Position numbers and translations under genes: made by a program
Notes under the pieces: generated by a model
What the model was told of the DNA's origin: nothing
Databases searched by the model: none
The model's input: the letters and a program-made list of their open reading frames with translations, nothing else
In this document: in pieces, positions 1 to 11,400 of the stretch
Numbering within the stretch: the first letter of the stretch is position 1
Layout of the letters: the number at the start of each line of letters is the position of its first letter
Source of the DNA: Flaccisagitta enflata
Lineage: Eukaryota > Chaetognatha > Sagittoidea > Aphragmophora
Direction of reading: 5' to 3'
DNA length: 64,000 nt
NCBI GenBank assembly: GCA_965153355.1
Contig: OZ231126.1
Span: 41,540,001 to 41,604,000 of the forward strand

Positions 1-312
1 GCTAGGGAGCGTAACTATGTGTGATAGCCCTGTGATGCTCCCTAGCAACTGCCAAACGAGCAATATTCTAACAGTACACATGGTGGGAAAGTTGTAGCAA
101 ATTTTATTTTAAACAATGTTCCCTCTAAAAATTTCTCAAAATATTGGTACTTTAGTGTGAATACATGGAAATGTGTTTCTATGGCAACCAATACCCATGG
201 GCAATAAAACATTATCTTGTTTTTGTTTGTATTCCAAATATCAGTCTCTTAAATTTATCTGTTTTCCTGTGATGAATTCCCCCGCATTTCCAAGTCTAGA
301 CGACATCTACTG
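1..312. mobile_element. Right half of the same foldback MITE, cut by the window edge
   Basis: Bases 1-312 match the right arm of the 19.7-20.2 kb element block by block (GCTAGGGAG, GTGGGAAAGTTGTAGC, TCCAAGTCTAGACGACATCT) and end ACTG before TA. The left half lies outside the window. Confidence 0.75.
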
Positions 313-535
313 TATCTAATGGGGAACTAGGAGTGGTGCGCGGATACCCCAGTCGCATGCGGTTGGGCAGGGCCCGTAGTTGAGGTCATCAGATCATTTG
401 GGCAGGAGCGGTGAGGCCAAAAACCCTAAAAAATTAAAGTATGACCGACAGACCGACGGACCGACGGACCAACAGACCGACGGACCAACAGACCGACAGA
501 GCGGGGTGAAGAGTCGCGTAGCACGCGACTAAAAA
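308..535 (-). repeat. GTCC element
   Basis: Reversed copy: CCAGTCGCATGCGG end, GACCGACGGACC tract, then GAGTCGCG-TAGCA-CGCGACT hairpin and AAAAA. Confidence 0.75.
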
Positions 536-962
536 TGGTGCACATGTGAATGCAGAGGTCATTGACCTCTTCATGGCAGCTGCCAAAAGAGAGAAGGAAA
601 GATGTTTCTGCGTATGCAAGTGCATGTGTGTGTTTGTGTCTGTGTGCGTGTGCGATATGGAAGGCTTGTGTGAAGGGGGGGGCGAGCCTTCTTTCTTTCC
701 TTCTCTCCTTTAGCATATCTTTCTCTTTTGAGAAAAAATGATCTAAAGCTTACAGAAGCATTCTTCATCAATTATCTCATTCATCTCTCACATCCATACT
801 CTTTATAATTGTATTTGTAATTGTAGCTTTATATCGAATAGGAGAGATAACTTTTTTATATTTGTAAAATGGAGCACGCGACTGTGGCCCTGTTAGGGTT
901 GTTATTCCTTAATTTTTCTCATTCTTTATTTACTTTTTTCCGTTTTTCTATTTATTCTTTCT

Positions 963-1156
963 TGTCGCGTGCTACGCAACTCTACACCCCGCTTTTACGA
1001 TCCGTCAGTCCGTCGGTCCGTCCGTGAGACTATACTTCCTTTTGGTTTTTGCGGTTTTTGCCTTTCCGCTCCTGCCCAAATGATCAAGCAACCTCATATA
1101 CAGCCCCTGCCCACCTGCACACGACTGGGGTAGCCGTGTGTCCGGCCTTGTTCTTC
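963..1156 (+). repeat. GTCC element
   Basis: GTCGCGTGCTACGCAACTC hairpin, GTCCGTCGGTCCGTCC tract, CGCTCCTGCCCAAATGATC body, ACACGACTGGGGTAGCC and TCCGGCCTTG end. The next copy follows almost directly. Confidence 0.8.
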
Positions 1157-1332
1157 TTTTTAGTTGCAGACTGGCGACTCAATAACAGGCTTTGTCTGTT
1201 TGTCGGTCCATCAGTCTGTTGGTTCATTGGTTCATTAGTCTGTGATGATAGGTAGTTGATAAGTGCGAAAACGCGCGTTTAAGGTAATACGGTTGCGTGT
1301 ATATGGAATGTGTGTGTGGAATGGGTTTGTAT

Positions 1333-1750
1333 TAGGGTGAACTAAATCTTGGTCAAATCTGAATCTTGTCTTCCTCGCAGGAGAAACGTGACCAAACTGA
1401 CCATTTCCATCATAGAGAATGACTTTAATTTTGGTGAGGATAAGATTAAGTTTACTCACCCCACCTTTCTCATTTTAAACAAGACCGGATACACCGGATA
1501 CACAGGTGGGCAGGAGCGGAAATGTGCGTTTTCACACATACCAACTCGATCATTACGGACCAACGGACCAACGGACGGATGGACAAAGCCTCTCATAGAG
1601 TTGCGTGTCCGCAAGTAAAAATAAGGAACCTAAATAGCCAACATCTTTCCCATTAATTTTCTATGGATCACATTATCTGTGATGGAAATGGACACATTTC
1701 TCCTGCAAGGAAGAAAAGATTCGAGTTTTACCATATTTTCAGTCACCCTA
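1333..1750. mobile_element. hAT-like MITE, copy 1 (TAGGGTGA ends, 8-bp TSD)
   Basis: Ends are TAGGGTGAACTAAATC and, inverted, TAGGGTGACTGAAAATATGG; the ~90-base arms both contain GACCATTTCC/GGAAATGG-type blocks and AGGAGAAA. Perfect 8-base direct repeats GTTTGTAT flank it (1325-1332 and 1751-1758), as expected for the hAT superfamily. A GTCC element is nested inside (1476-1623). Confidence 0.8.
1476..1623 (-). repeat. GTCC element nested inside hAT-like copy 1
   Basis: AACAAGACCGGATACACC end, GGTGGGCAGGAGCGG body, GGACCAACGGACGG tract, GTTGCGTGTCCGCAA hairpin and AAAAA. Confidence 0.75.
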
Positions 1751-1875
1751 GTTTGTATGCCCCTGCTCACCTGACCGCAACCATATTGTAACCCTCTTCA
1801 CTTGTTCTGTTTCTTCTTCCTGTTTTTCTTTTCCTCTTTCTGTTTATTTTCTTTTTCTTTTTCTTTTCTGTTTCT

Positions 1876-2040
1876 TTTTAGTTGCGGACACGCAAATCTA
1901 AAAGAGCCTTTGTCCGTCCGTCCGTTGGTCCGTCCGTTGGTCTGTCTGTCAGCACGAGTCGAAAAGTGTGAAAACGCGCATTTCCGCCCCTGCCCACCCG
2001 TCTGCAACTGGTATGGCGGCCGTGTATCCGGCCTTTGTTT
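1876..2040 (+). repeat. GTCC element
   Basis: TTTTTAGTTGCGGACACGC, GTCCGTCCGTTGG tract, CGCCCCTGCCCACCCG, CCGTGTATCCGGCCTTTG. Confidence 0.8.
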
Positions 2041-2193
2041 TTTTTCTGTTTACCCTTTTTGGGCAGCGGTCCTGAAGGGGTCGATGACCTATGCTTTCAC
2101 ACATGGGGAAATTTCTCCTACACTCTTTTCAGTTAATAAGGACCAGTCACTGAATCACGAACTATGAGCTGGAAATGAATCCAGTAAAGCCTC

Positions 2194-2798
2194 ATTCCAC
2201 TGAAGCACGACGTCGTGCTTCAGTGGAATTGAAATTTGTGCTTCAGTGGATTGACTCTTGACCTCTTTTTCTATTGCAATGAAACAAAAAGTCAATCCAG
2301 TATCTATGATTGGTCACTACAAATTATTTGAGTGCAATTTTGAACATTTTTATTTCTTTTATTCAAAAAAAGATAGGTTTTTCATTTTGTCATGACTTGT
2401 TATCTTTGGAAAATTTCTTTTATTTTTTTTTATTTTTTTAAAGTTTTTTTTTTCACGACAACAACTTTTTCCTATCACATAAACTTATGTCTTTATGAAA
2501 GAAAATCAGTTTTCCCACATTAAGTTCTTATTGTGATATAAACTTAGTAGACGTAAAAAGATATTTTGCTCTTGATATCAGCATTCTATTATTGAGTAAG
2601 TCTACTCAGATGAAGAGAAAAAGTAAGAGGTAAAAAGAAAGGAGATGATTTCTTTAGATGAAAGTAAATGAAGATGACTTTGACTATCGTTGCTTCAACA
2701 AAAAAACAGTTATTTCCAATTCCACTGAAGCTCGAATTGCATAAAGGACTAGTTAGTCTTCATTCCACTGAAGCACGACGTCATGCTTCAGTGGAAAT
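2194..2798. mobile_element. Element bounded by paired CCACTGAAGCACGAC palindromes
   Basis: A perfect 36-base palindrome (2194-2229; half-site ATTCCACTGAAGCACGAC) and a near-perfect one (2762-2798) flank an AT-rich interval. Additional single half-sites occur at ~2240 and ~2717. Each palindrome looks like two element ends joined back to back. Confidence 0.55.
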
Positions 2799-3229
2799 GA
2801 TTTTAACTTAAGCCCAATTTTCATGATTAAATGGTTGCCTGGAAAAATTCTTCTGAGGCTGAGATGTCTTTAAATTTTTGCAGATTTAAGGCTGAAATGT
2901 TTTAAAAATATCCTTAATTTTTTTTATGTAGTTCTAAATCCTTAAATGAATAAGTAGAGATTGACCTTACATCCGGAATCTGAGTCCTGGTGAATTTTCC
3001 GATTTCTCTTTTTAATGCGGCCGGGCCAGACACTGCTCTGGATCTCCACCACTAACTTTAAACTAGGATTACTGCCACTTTTTTCATGGTTTCTGGTGGT
3101 TCAGCCCATGTATAATCCATGTCAAAAGGTTTCAAAATAATTCCAAGAGCGCCTTTTTTTTAATTTTCATTTTTTTCTGGGTGGTTGGTACAGGCCATAA
3201 AACTTTCCCTTTTCTGGACAATATCCCTT

Positions 3230-3605
3230 GTTTTGCTTATAACTTTTAAACGCTTAAAGTTAGAAATGCCAGATTGGTCCCATTTTGAAGATCTTTTCAA
3301 GTTCTTTCCAACCGTCACCAATTTGTTTGAAATCCATTGAAAAACAACCGAGTTATATGCTGTCAAACATGAGCAATGTTATGGAGATTTTGAACGGTTT
3401 TCCAGATCATTGAATTTTTCTTCCATTTTCTTTATTTCACTTGTTTTGCTCACAACTTTTGAACGAATAAAGCTAGAAATGCCAGATTGGTCTCATTTGA
3501 AAGATCTTCTCAAGATCTTTCAAACCGTCACCTATTTTTTGTAAATTCCTTGAAAAGCCCTCTCTTTATAGGCTGTCAAACATAGGCATTGTCATGGGGA
3601 TTTCC
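3230..3605 (+). repeat. ~215-base imperfect tandem duplication
   Basis: CTTGTTTTGCT..AACTTTT, AGAAATGCCAGATTGGTC and GCTGTCAAACAT recur in the same order at 3230-3380 and 3440-3595. A related single unit lies near 16770-16830. Confidence 0.75.
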
Positions 3606-3850
3606 GAGGATTTTCCCACCATCAGTTTTTTCATGGTCTCATCCTGTTTTTACATGTATTCTCGAATATCTGCAAGGGGCTTTGTCTCTTGGCTAGCCTG
3701 CTGATTTTTCCAATGGTTAATCTGTCCAACTGTCAGTTCATCTATCATGGAGATTGTGAAACATTGAAAAATAGCAGCCCAAAGGCAGTAAGTGGTCAGC
3801 GGAACCCGTGCCCTGCTTGAGATTTGCGTGATTTAAGTTGAAAGGGAGCA

Positions 3851-4387
3851 GGGCAGCGGCCCTGAAGGGGACGAAGTCCTGTAGAATACAGGGGAATCTG
3901 TCTGTCAGTCCGTCCATCCGTCCGTTCATCCCCCCCACCCGATCCTCAGGGGTTTGTCTCCTTTGGGGCCTATTCTGACCCAAATTCTGCCAAATAGCCT
4001 AAATCCAAGCAATATGGCCCAAATCTAAGCAAAATGGCCCAAATCCAAGCATTACGACCCAAATACAAGCAAAATGGCCCAAAACTGGTCAGAATCTAGG
4101 TATCAGAGGCCACTATTTAGATCTTAGGGGCCAGAATAATGTACCTTGGGCTAGATATGGGCTATTTTGCTTGGATTTGGGCCATTATACTGGATTTGGG
4201 CCATTTTGCTTAGATTTGGGCCATATTGCTTGGATTTAGGCTATTTGGCAGAATTTGGGTCAGAATAGGCCCCAAAGGAGACGAAGCCCTGAGGATGGGG
4301 CGGGGGGATGGACGGACGGATGTACATACGGACGGACAGATTCCCCCCTTGTTCTACAGGACTTCGTCCCCTTCAGAGACGCTGCCC
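3851..4387. repeat. GGGCAGCGG foldback element
   Basis: GGGCAGCGGCCCTGAAGGGG and its inverse at the far end, each next to a GTCC/GGAC tract and CCTGTAGAA-TACAGGGG. Inner arms (3960-4030 and 4215-4280) mirror each other; the core is ~22-base GGCCCAAATCCAAGCAAAAT units. Confidence 0.8.
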
Positions 4388-4406
4388 AAAAATGAGCAGA
4401 CTTATT

Positions 4407-4866
4407 GGGCAGCGGTCTCAAAGGGCCGATGTCCTGTAGGACACAGGGGGAATTCTGTCCATCTATCCTTCTGTCCATCCGTCTGTCCTTCCGTCCCCCC
4501 CCTTGGCCATCCATCCGTCTGTCCTTCCGTCCCCCCCCTTGGCCATGGAAGCCTCAACTCTGCAGTCTCAGGCCTGATTTTGGCCCTCTGAGCCCTTAAA
4601 TTAGCCCTTTGAGACCTCAATTTAGCCCTTGAGAGCTCATATCAGCTCTCCAGACTTCATATCTGCCCTCAAGACCTTAAATCAGCCCTCCGGACCTCAA
4701 ATCCGCCCTCCAGACCTCAAATCAACTCACGCCTGCCCCCCTAATCTCCAATTGAATATCACGGAAAATTGCTCAAAAGGCCCCAAAATTGCACTTCCAC
4801 GATGGAAGGACATAAATAATTTTTGCCCTTGTCATACAGGACATTGACCCTTTAGGGCCGCTGCCC
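4407..4866. repeat. GGGCAGCGG foldback element
   Basis: Same ends; core of degenerate CCTCAAATCTGCCCTCCAGA units (4600-4740). Followed by the TGCCCTGC..GCAGGGCA flank hairpin (4862-4912). Confidence 0.8.
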
Positions 4867-5116
4867 TGCTCTCACTCCACTACTTAACTTGATCCCTCAA
4901 AGCAGGGCATCGGGTACCACTGACCATGTGCGATCCTTGGATGACTAGTTTCATGGTCTAATCCTGTTTTTATATGCATTCTTGCATTCATTGGGTTTTG
5001 TCTCTTGGCAAGTCTGTTGATTTTTCCAATGGTTAATCCATCCAACTGTCGGTTCATCTATCAGGGATATTGTGAAACATTGCAAAAAAATGAGCAGAAA
5101 ATATCCTCCTATTTTT

Positions 5117-5589
5117 GGCAGCAGCCCCAAAGTGCCGATGTCCTGTAGAACACAGGGGAATTTCCAGACGTCCGTCCTTATGTCCGTCCTTCCTTCCGGC
5201 TTTCTGTCCCTCCCCCATTAGCCATCATGGCCTCAAATTTGCCCTCCCAGCCCTTAATTTAGTGCTCCAGGCCTCGAGTTGGCCTTCCAGGCCTCAAGTT
5301 GGCCTTCCAGGCTTCATAACCGCCCCCCAGCTTCAGATCTGACCTCCAGACCTCAAATCTGCCCTCTAGAACTTCAATTAGCCATCCAAGCATCAAATCA
5401 GCCCTCCAAAGCTCAAATCTGCCTACCAAACCTCAAAGCTGCTCTCCAAATCTTAATTCTGCCCTCCAGCCTTCAAAAATGCCTTCAGTGGCCTAAATCA
5501 GTCATGTAAAGCCTGAAATATGCCCTCTCAGGGCATTGATAATTCTCCCCTGTGGTCTACAGGACATTGGCCTTTCAGGGCCGCTGCCC
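5117..5589. repeat. GGGCAGCGG foldback element
   Basis: Ends match the 4.4-kb copy; core of GGCCTCAAGTTGGCCTTCCA-type units of ~20 bases; right flank hairpin 5585-5635. Confidence 0.8.
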
Positions 5590-5699
5590 TGCTTTCACTC
5601 CACTTCTTCACTGGATCACTCCTAGCAGGGCATTGGGTACTATGACCATGTGCCATGTGACAGATCTTCGAGTTTTTAAGTAGTTGCCTGAGCGGGGGT

Positions 5700-6150
5700 C
5701 ATGACTCCAGGCCACACATATGGGGATTTTCTCCTCTCCTTCATGTCTCGTAGCTCCCCAGCCTCCAGGCCCATATCTCAGCCTGGAGGCCTATATCCCA
5801 GCCTCCAGCCCAAAATCCTGTCTTGAGGCCTAAACCACCTCAAGGCTCTATCCCAACCTCAAGGCCAAGGCCCAGATTCTACTCTGTTAGGGATTTGGGC
5901 CTCAAGACTGGGATTTGGGCCTGGAGGCTGGGATATGGGCCTCCAGGCTGGGAGATGGGCCTCCAGGCTGAGATATGGGCCTGGAGGCTGGGGGAGGGGG
6001 GTGCGGACATGAAGGAGGAGTTGAGCATTCATCTCTACATGTGTGAAAGACAGGCCATCTGCACTTTGGGGCCGCTTTTCTGCCCTGCTCCCCTTAACTT
6101 CAACCACAACCTACTTAAGCAGGGCACGGTAACCATATCGCTGACCATCT
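5700..6150. repeat. Inverted GCCTCCAGGCTGGGATATGG minisatellite
   Basis: Units on the left (5755-5870) are the inverse of those on the right (5880-6000); it ends GGGGCCGC..TGCCCTGC with the usual flank hairpin. A related block runs 6180-6430. Confidence 0.7.
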
Positions 6151-6489
6151 AACGCTTTTTTGACTATCTTTCATATGGGGGATTTCCTCCTTCTCCTCCG
6201 TCCTCCCCTCTTACTCAGATTCTAGTTTTAGTGTCAAATCCTAGCCAAGGCCCAAATCCCAAAGCCTCAAGGCCCAAATCCCAGTCTTGGGGCTTCAAGG
6301 ATGGGATTTGGGTCCCGAGGCGGAGATTTGGGCCCTAAGGGCTAGATTTAAGTCTCAGGCTGGGACTTGGGGTCTGAAGGCTGGGATCAGCTCAAGGCTG
6401 ATTCAGCCCTGAGGCAGGATCTGAGCTGTAGGGGGGAGGTAAAAGAAGAAGAAAGAGAAAATCACCAATATGTGTGAAAGCATAGGTCA

Positions 6490-6860
6490 TCGACCCCTTT
6501 GAGGCCGCTACCCAAAAGAGCAGATTTAGGGCTTGAGAGGGCAGATCTCAGGCCTGATAGAGTAGATTTCAGGCCTGATAGGGTAGATTTCAGAACTGAT
6601 AGGGCAGATTCTAGGCCCAAGAGGGCTGAAGGTGACAGGTAGACAAACAAACAGAAAAATGAACAGGATGGAATCGGCTGGGGGGGCTGATATAAAGCGT
6701 GGAAGGCTGATTTGAGGCCTGGAGGGCTAAATTGAGGGCTGGGAGGGCAAATTTGAGGCCTTTGTTGGGTAAGGGATAGAAGACGGATGGAAGGAAGGAT
6801 AGACACCTGAAATTTCCTCTGTCGATAAAGACATTGGTCCTTTGGCGCCGTCACACCCAA
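6490..6860. repeat. GGGCAGCGG-family foldback, diverged ends
   Basis: CGACCCCTTTGAGGCCGCTAC at one end and ATTGGTCCTTTGGCGCCG at the other, with ~20-base GGGCAGATCTCAGGCCTGAT units inside. Confidence 0.6.
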
Positions 6861-7029
6861 AAAGTGAGATGTTTTCTGTTTGTTTTTAGTTGGGTGTGCA
6901 CGCGACTTACATCCCGCTCTGTCTGGCTGGTCTGTCCGTCGGTCGGTCGGTAACACTTGCTTTTTTCATTTTTTGCCGTTTGGAGTTATTTCTGAGCCAT
7001 TTTTTTGTTCGTTTTGGGTAACTATTGGT

Positions 7030-8090
7030 TAGCTTTAGTATTTTTGGTTATTTTTGGTTATTTTTGGTCATTTTGGTCATTTTGGTCATTTTGGTCATTT
7101 TATTTATTTTGGTCATTTTAATATTTTTGGTCATTTTTGATTATTTATGGTCATTTTTGGTCAATTTTGGTCATTTCCAGGTCATTTAGGTCATTTTGGT
7201 CATTTTTATCATTTTAATACTTTGGTCATTTTATTACATTAGCTGGCTTTGGCTGTTTTGGTCATTTTTGGTCATTTTTGGTCATCTTCCGTCATCTTTG
7301 GTCATTTTGGTCAATTTGGTCATTTTGGTCATTTTTGGTCATTTTTGGTCATTTTTGGGCAGCGGCCCCAAAGGGCCGATGTCCTGTAGAACACAGGGGG
7401 GAATTTCCATACGTCCGTCCGTCCGTCCGTCCTTCCGTCCCCCCCCCCCCGTTGGCCATCAAGGCCTCAAATTTGCCCTCCCAGCCCTAAATTTAGCCCT
7501 CCAGGCCTCAAATCAGCCTTCTAGGCTTCAAATCAGCCCCCCCCCCCGCCTCAAATCTGACCTACAGACCTCAGATCTGCCCTCCAGACCTTCAACTAGG
7601 CCTCCAAGCATCAAATCAGCCCTCTGTGGCTCAAATTTGCCCTCCAAACCTCAAATCCACTCTCAAAGCCTCAATTCTGCCCTCCAGCCTTCAAATATGC
7701 CTTCTTTGGCCTGAATCAGTCATCTATTGCCAGAAATGTGCCTCCTCAGGACGTATGGAAATTCCCCCCTGTGTTCTACAGGACATCGGCCCGTTGGGGC
7801 CGCTGCCCTGCTCTCACTCCACTTCTTCACTGGATCACTCCCAGCAGGGCATCGGGTACCGCTGACCATGTGCGATCCTTGGATGACTAGTTAGTCATTT
7901 TAATGGTCTTTGGTCTTTTATCCTTCTTGGTCATTTTGGTCATTTTGGTCATTTTGGTCATTTTTGGTCATTTTTGGTCATTTTGATTATTTTGGCTGGC
8001 TTGGTCATTTCTGGCTTCAGTCTTGGCTTTTGGTCATTAGTCATTTTAATATTTGTTCTATTGGTCATTTTTGGGTTTGTCTTTTGACAT
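7030..8090 (+). repeat. (GGTCATTTT)n minisatellite, interrupted by a foldback
   Basis: Degenerate 9-10-base units from 7030 to 7356 and again from 7890 to 8090; the 7357-7807 foldback separates the two parts. Confidence 0.85.
7357..7807. repeat. GGGCAGCGG foldback inserted in (GGTCATTTT)n
   Basis: GGGCAGCGGCCCCAAAGGGC to the inverse GGGGCCGCTGCCC; (GTCC)n, poly-C and CCTCAAATCTGCCCTCCAGA core. The same minisatellite continues on both sides. Confidence 0.85.
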
Positions 8091-8094
8091 TTTT

Positions 8095-8520
8095 GGTTAA
8101 AGTCCCTGTTTGAGAAGTCTGGTTAAAGTATGCTATTGAAGTCTGCTGGTTAAAGTCTGCTGGTTAAAGTCTGCTGGTTAAGTCTGGTTGGTTAAATTCT
8201 AATGGTTAAAGTCTGTTGGTTGAAGTCTGCTGGTTAGTCTGATGGTTAAAGTCTGCTGGTTTCAATCTGCTGGTTTGGGCTGGTGCTGGGTTAAGTTCTG
8301 GTTGGGTTTAACACCCAATGGTTTAAGTCTGCTGGTCTAATATTCATCTGTTTAAGTCTGTTGAAATGATATTAAAGATAAGTATGGTTTAAGTCTGGTT
8401 TAAGTCTGGTTTAAGTCTGGTTAAAGTCTGGTTTAAGTCTGGTGTGAGTCTGGTTCATGTCTGGTTTAAGACTGGTTCATGTCTGATTTATGTCTGATTT
8501 AGGTCTGGGTATAGTTCGGC
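8095..8520 (+). repeat. GTCTGCTGGTTAAA and GTCTGGTTTAA minisatellites
   Basis: About 14-base then 11-base units, degenerate; a second block of the 11-base type runs 9190-9490. Confidence 0.85.
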
Positions 8521-8836
8521 GATCTGGCTATTAGATAACGGTTCAATTAGGTTCAATTAATTAATTAATAATCTCGAATATAGGTTTGGTTCGGATACTG
8601 CTACAACCGACTTTCCAATGCGGTTATTATCGATTATTTTTTTTCACAAACTGACATTTTTTTTTGCATGATGTAAAATTGTTGATCATCTAAGAATAGC
8701 GATAATGTTTGGAGGAAAAAAAATGATACATTTGTTTAGTTCTAGTTTCTCATTTATATTTGATTCATTTCTGCATATAATCTTTGAAAAAGAATAAGAA
8801 AATGATCACTAGATATGATGGATGCATATGTCAAGA

Positions 8837-8837
8837 G

Positions 8838-8918
<81 letters not shown>

Positions 8919-9000
8919 TAGACATACAGACAGACCGAGACTGATAGACACACAGACAGACCGATACAGATAGACACACAGACAGACAGATAGAATGATG
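8837..9000 (+). repeat. (GA)n then (GACA)n microsatellite
   Basis: About 45 bases of GA followed by GACA/GATA-type tetramers. Confidence 0.95.
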
Positions 9001-9189
9001 AACAGATCGACGAAGAGAAAAGCAAAGTTTACAGGCGACTTTCTGGTAGGAGGAAGAAGAGGAGAAGAGAAGAGGAAGAGAAGAGGAAGAGAAGAGACCG
9101 ATTAGAATTTATCAATGAGTAGCAATCGATAATCCAAGATCAGTTATTACTACTTCGTCCAAAGGATAATATAGATACTCGCCATGATT

Positions 9190-9490
9190 AGGTCTGGGTT
9201 AGGTCTGGTTTAGGTCTGGTGTATGTCTGGTTTTTTTCTGGTTTAAGTATGGTTTAAGTCTGGTTTAAGTCTGGTTTGAGTCTGGTTTGAGTCTGGTTTG
9301 AGTCTGGATTGAGTCTGGATTGAGTCTGGTTTGAGTCTGGTTTGAGTCTGGCTTAAATCTGGTTTATGTCAGGTTTATGTCTGGTTAATGTCTGATTTAG
9401 GTCTGGTTTCGGTCTAGTCTAATTCTGGTTTGAGTCTTGTTTGAGTCTGATTTGAGTCTGGCTTGAGTCTGGTTTGGGTCTGTTTGGGTT
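9190..9490 (+). repeat. (GTCTGGTTTGA)n minisatellite
   Basis: About 27 degenerate 11-base units of GTCTGGTTTAA/GTCTGGTTTGA. Confidence 0.85.
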
Positions 9491-9729
9491 GCGTTTAACT
9501 CCTGATTTTCGATGTGCTGGGCTGCCAAAAGATACAATAAGGAGTCAGGTCAGTTCAGTTATTTTTGTCCTGCACGCGACTTATAGGTATTGGCCCTGAA
9601 GATGATTTACAACTGGCTTTAAATCGAGGCCTGCATTTTTCGCCACTGCCTTCCAAGATCCATATGGTTCTGATCTCAACAGTGGCGCTGGGTTGATTCT
9701 TCAAACAACCTGGCGGACCACTGCAGCAG

Positions 9730-11400
9730 AGGCATCCAGGCCCATGAAGTCGAAAAATGGCGCCACTCCCATCACGGTCCTGCATTGCTGCCTTTCCCGA
9801 GGGATCAATGGCCAAAGACGTTAACATCGCGACGTGCCCTATTTCTGCACAAGTAGCCGCATTGTATGTGGCTGAAAGTGAAAAGAAACAAGTAATTGAT
9901 GCGATACTTCTTGCAGCAGCTTCTCGGGTAGTACGGATGCATAAGTTGCGGATCATCGGCATGGTTCTTATCGCGGTCAAGGGCGTGAGCGATCCAAGGG
10001 CGAAGACACGAGCAGCAAAGGATTTCCTTCCAACCGGAAGTGACGCGAAGACGCTTTGAGGAGGCGCGCAAACAGCTCAGTTGTCAATGCAGCTGATCAT
10101 TATTCAGACGCCTTCGAACAATTGGAGTTGGGAGAAGTCTTAAAACCAGAGAGTTACCATGACTTCATCATAAAGAATAAAGAGATGAAGAAATTGAATC
10201 CTTTCGTCGACGACGACGGTATTTTTCGCGTCGGCAGCTGATTGGAAAACGTCGGCATCGCACATGATGCTAAATTTCCCTTCATCCTGCCGCCAGTAGA
10301 CGAGAATGAAATCATGACCGCCATTATCATCACAATGATTTTCACGCGGGTGCAAAGCATACATTAGGCTAATTACGCCAATTTGTGTGGATTACAAAAG
10401 GTCTTCAGGCTGTCGAGAGCGTCGTCAACACGCGCTTCAGATGCCAGAAGAACTTCAAAAAGAACGCAAATCAGCAAATGGCCAATCTTCCATCAAATCG
10501 TGTCAATCCTGCGCTTGTCTTTGAAGAGACTGGATTGGATGTCATGGGGCATTTCCTAGTTATGATGAACGGCGGTTGATCACAAGGTGTGGATCGCAGT
10601 GTTCCATCAACTCGCTTCAATCCTGCGCCTGTTTTTACAGAGAATGGCTTGGATATGTCAGCTGATGCGATGGTAAATGCAATCATCCACAGAAAGCAAG
10701 GCGCCCAGGAATCCGCCGTTTCACTCCAGATTGCGGGACGAATCTGGTTGGCGCCAATAATATCCTCAAGAAGGAAATGGAAGCTTGGAACCGCCAATCA
10801 ACTCCCCAATTGCAGCGGCGCTGCCTTCGGTGGGATTTAACACGCCTCGAGAACACTCCCACTATGGTGAGGGTGGGAGAGAATCGCCGCCTTTAAGCGC
10901 CATCTTGCTTGATTTACCATTGCCATCCTCCACGTCGACGCCTTCAACACTGCCGCTGTCGAAGTTGAAGGAATTCTCAATCGCTGGCGGCGCGCGCAGC
11001 GAGCTTTGTATGATATAGGAATCCAATGACTGAGTTTACATCGAATCATATTCAACTATCGATATCCGTCACGCCTTCTAGATCTGGTAACAAGGCAACT
11101 CTGACGCCGTACTGCTACATCTAATGGAGGCGCAAGGCAATCGCAAAGATGCATTTCTGGAAATCGTGAGGTCGAATATTTGCCGCTTCTTTTCACGCAC
11201 ACAAATGGCCAGATCCGAGAAAGACTTCTTATGGGATGACATGGTCATCGCTACACTTGAACGCTGCCTCGCCGCAATTGGAGTTTAGGATGGCCATGGG
11301 CGCGAGGACTGCCCATGTCCGGAGGGCTCACATCCGGCGCCAAGATGGAAAGATCGTGGGATTTAAAGACTGCACGGGGCTGCGGCTGGATTGACTCATA
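9730..11400 (+). pseudogene. Decayed BEL/Pao retrotransposon pol (C-terminal pol and integrase)
   Basis: Several frames in sequence carry BEL/Pao landmarks in the right order. A WRHSHHGPALLPF..QWP block lies near 9750-9800. LNPFVDDDGIFRVG, the element upstream of the integrase zinc region, ends near 10237. An HH-N-D-F-HAG-x-x-HTL histidine block with a downstream Cys lies near 10312-10440. QQMANLPSNRVNPALVF lies near 10470-10530. GTNLVGANNILKKEMEAWNR lies near 10727-10785. The last pol region runs to about 11400. Frames shift repeatedly and in-frame stops occur, e.g. TGA at 10240 where the family has Arg (CGA to TGA), so it is dead. An internal ~58-bp near-repeat (10487-10544 and 10600-10656) is a local duplication. 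No LTRs were identified with confidence. Confidence 0.72.

Larger units (their letters stand above)
1163..1790 (+). repeat. GTCC element split by hAT-like copy 1
   Basis: The left part (1163-1332) and right part (1751-1790, GCCCCTGCTCACC..CCGCAACC) together equal one element. The join corresponds to AATGGGGGTTGGATGCCCCTG of the uninterrupted copy near 34.46-34.49 kb. Confidence 0.65.
6884..9595 (+). repeat. Long GTCC element carrying minisatellites
   Basis: Begins TTTTTAGTTGGGTGTGCAC with GTCGGTCGGTCGG, then TTTTTTCATTTTTTGCCG as in short copies; ends TGCACGCGACTTATAGG..TTGGCC at 9595. Between lie (GGTCATTTT)n, a GGGCAGCGG foldback, (TGCTGGTTAAAGTC)n, a GA/GACA array and (GTCTGGTTTAA)n. Confidence 0.55.

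Noticed and set aside
308-535. GTCC hairpins considered as CRISPR repeats or tRNA-like genes
   Set aside because: No regular spacers, no tRNA arms or A/B boxes; copies are dispersed in both orientations in a eukaryotic genome.
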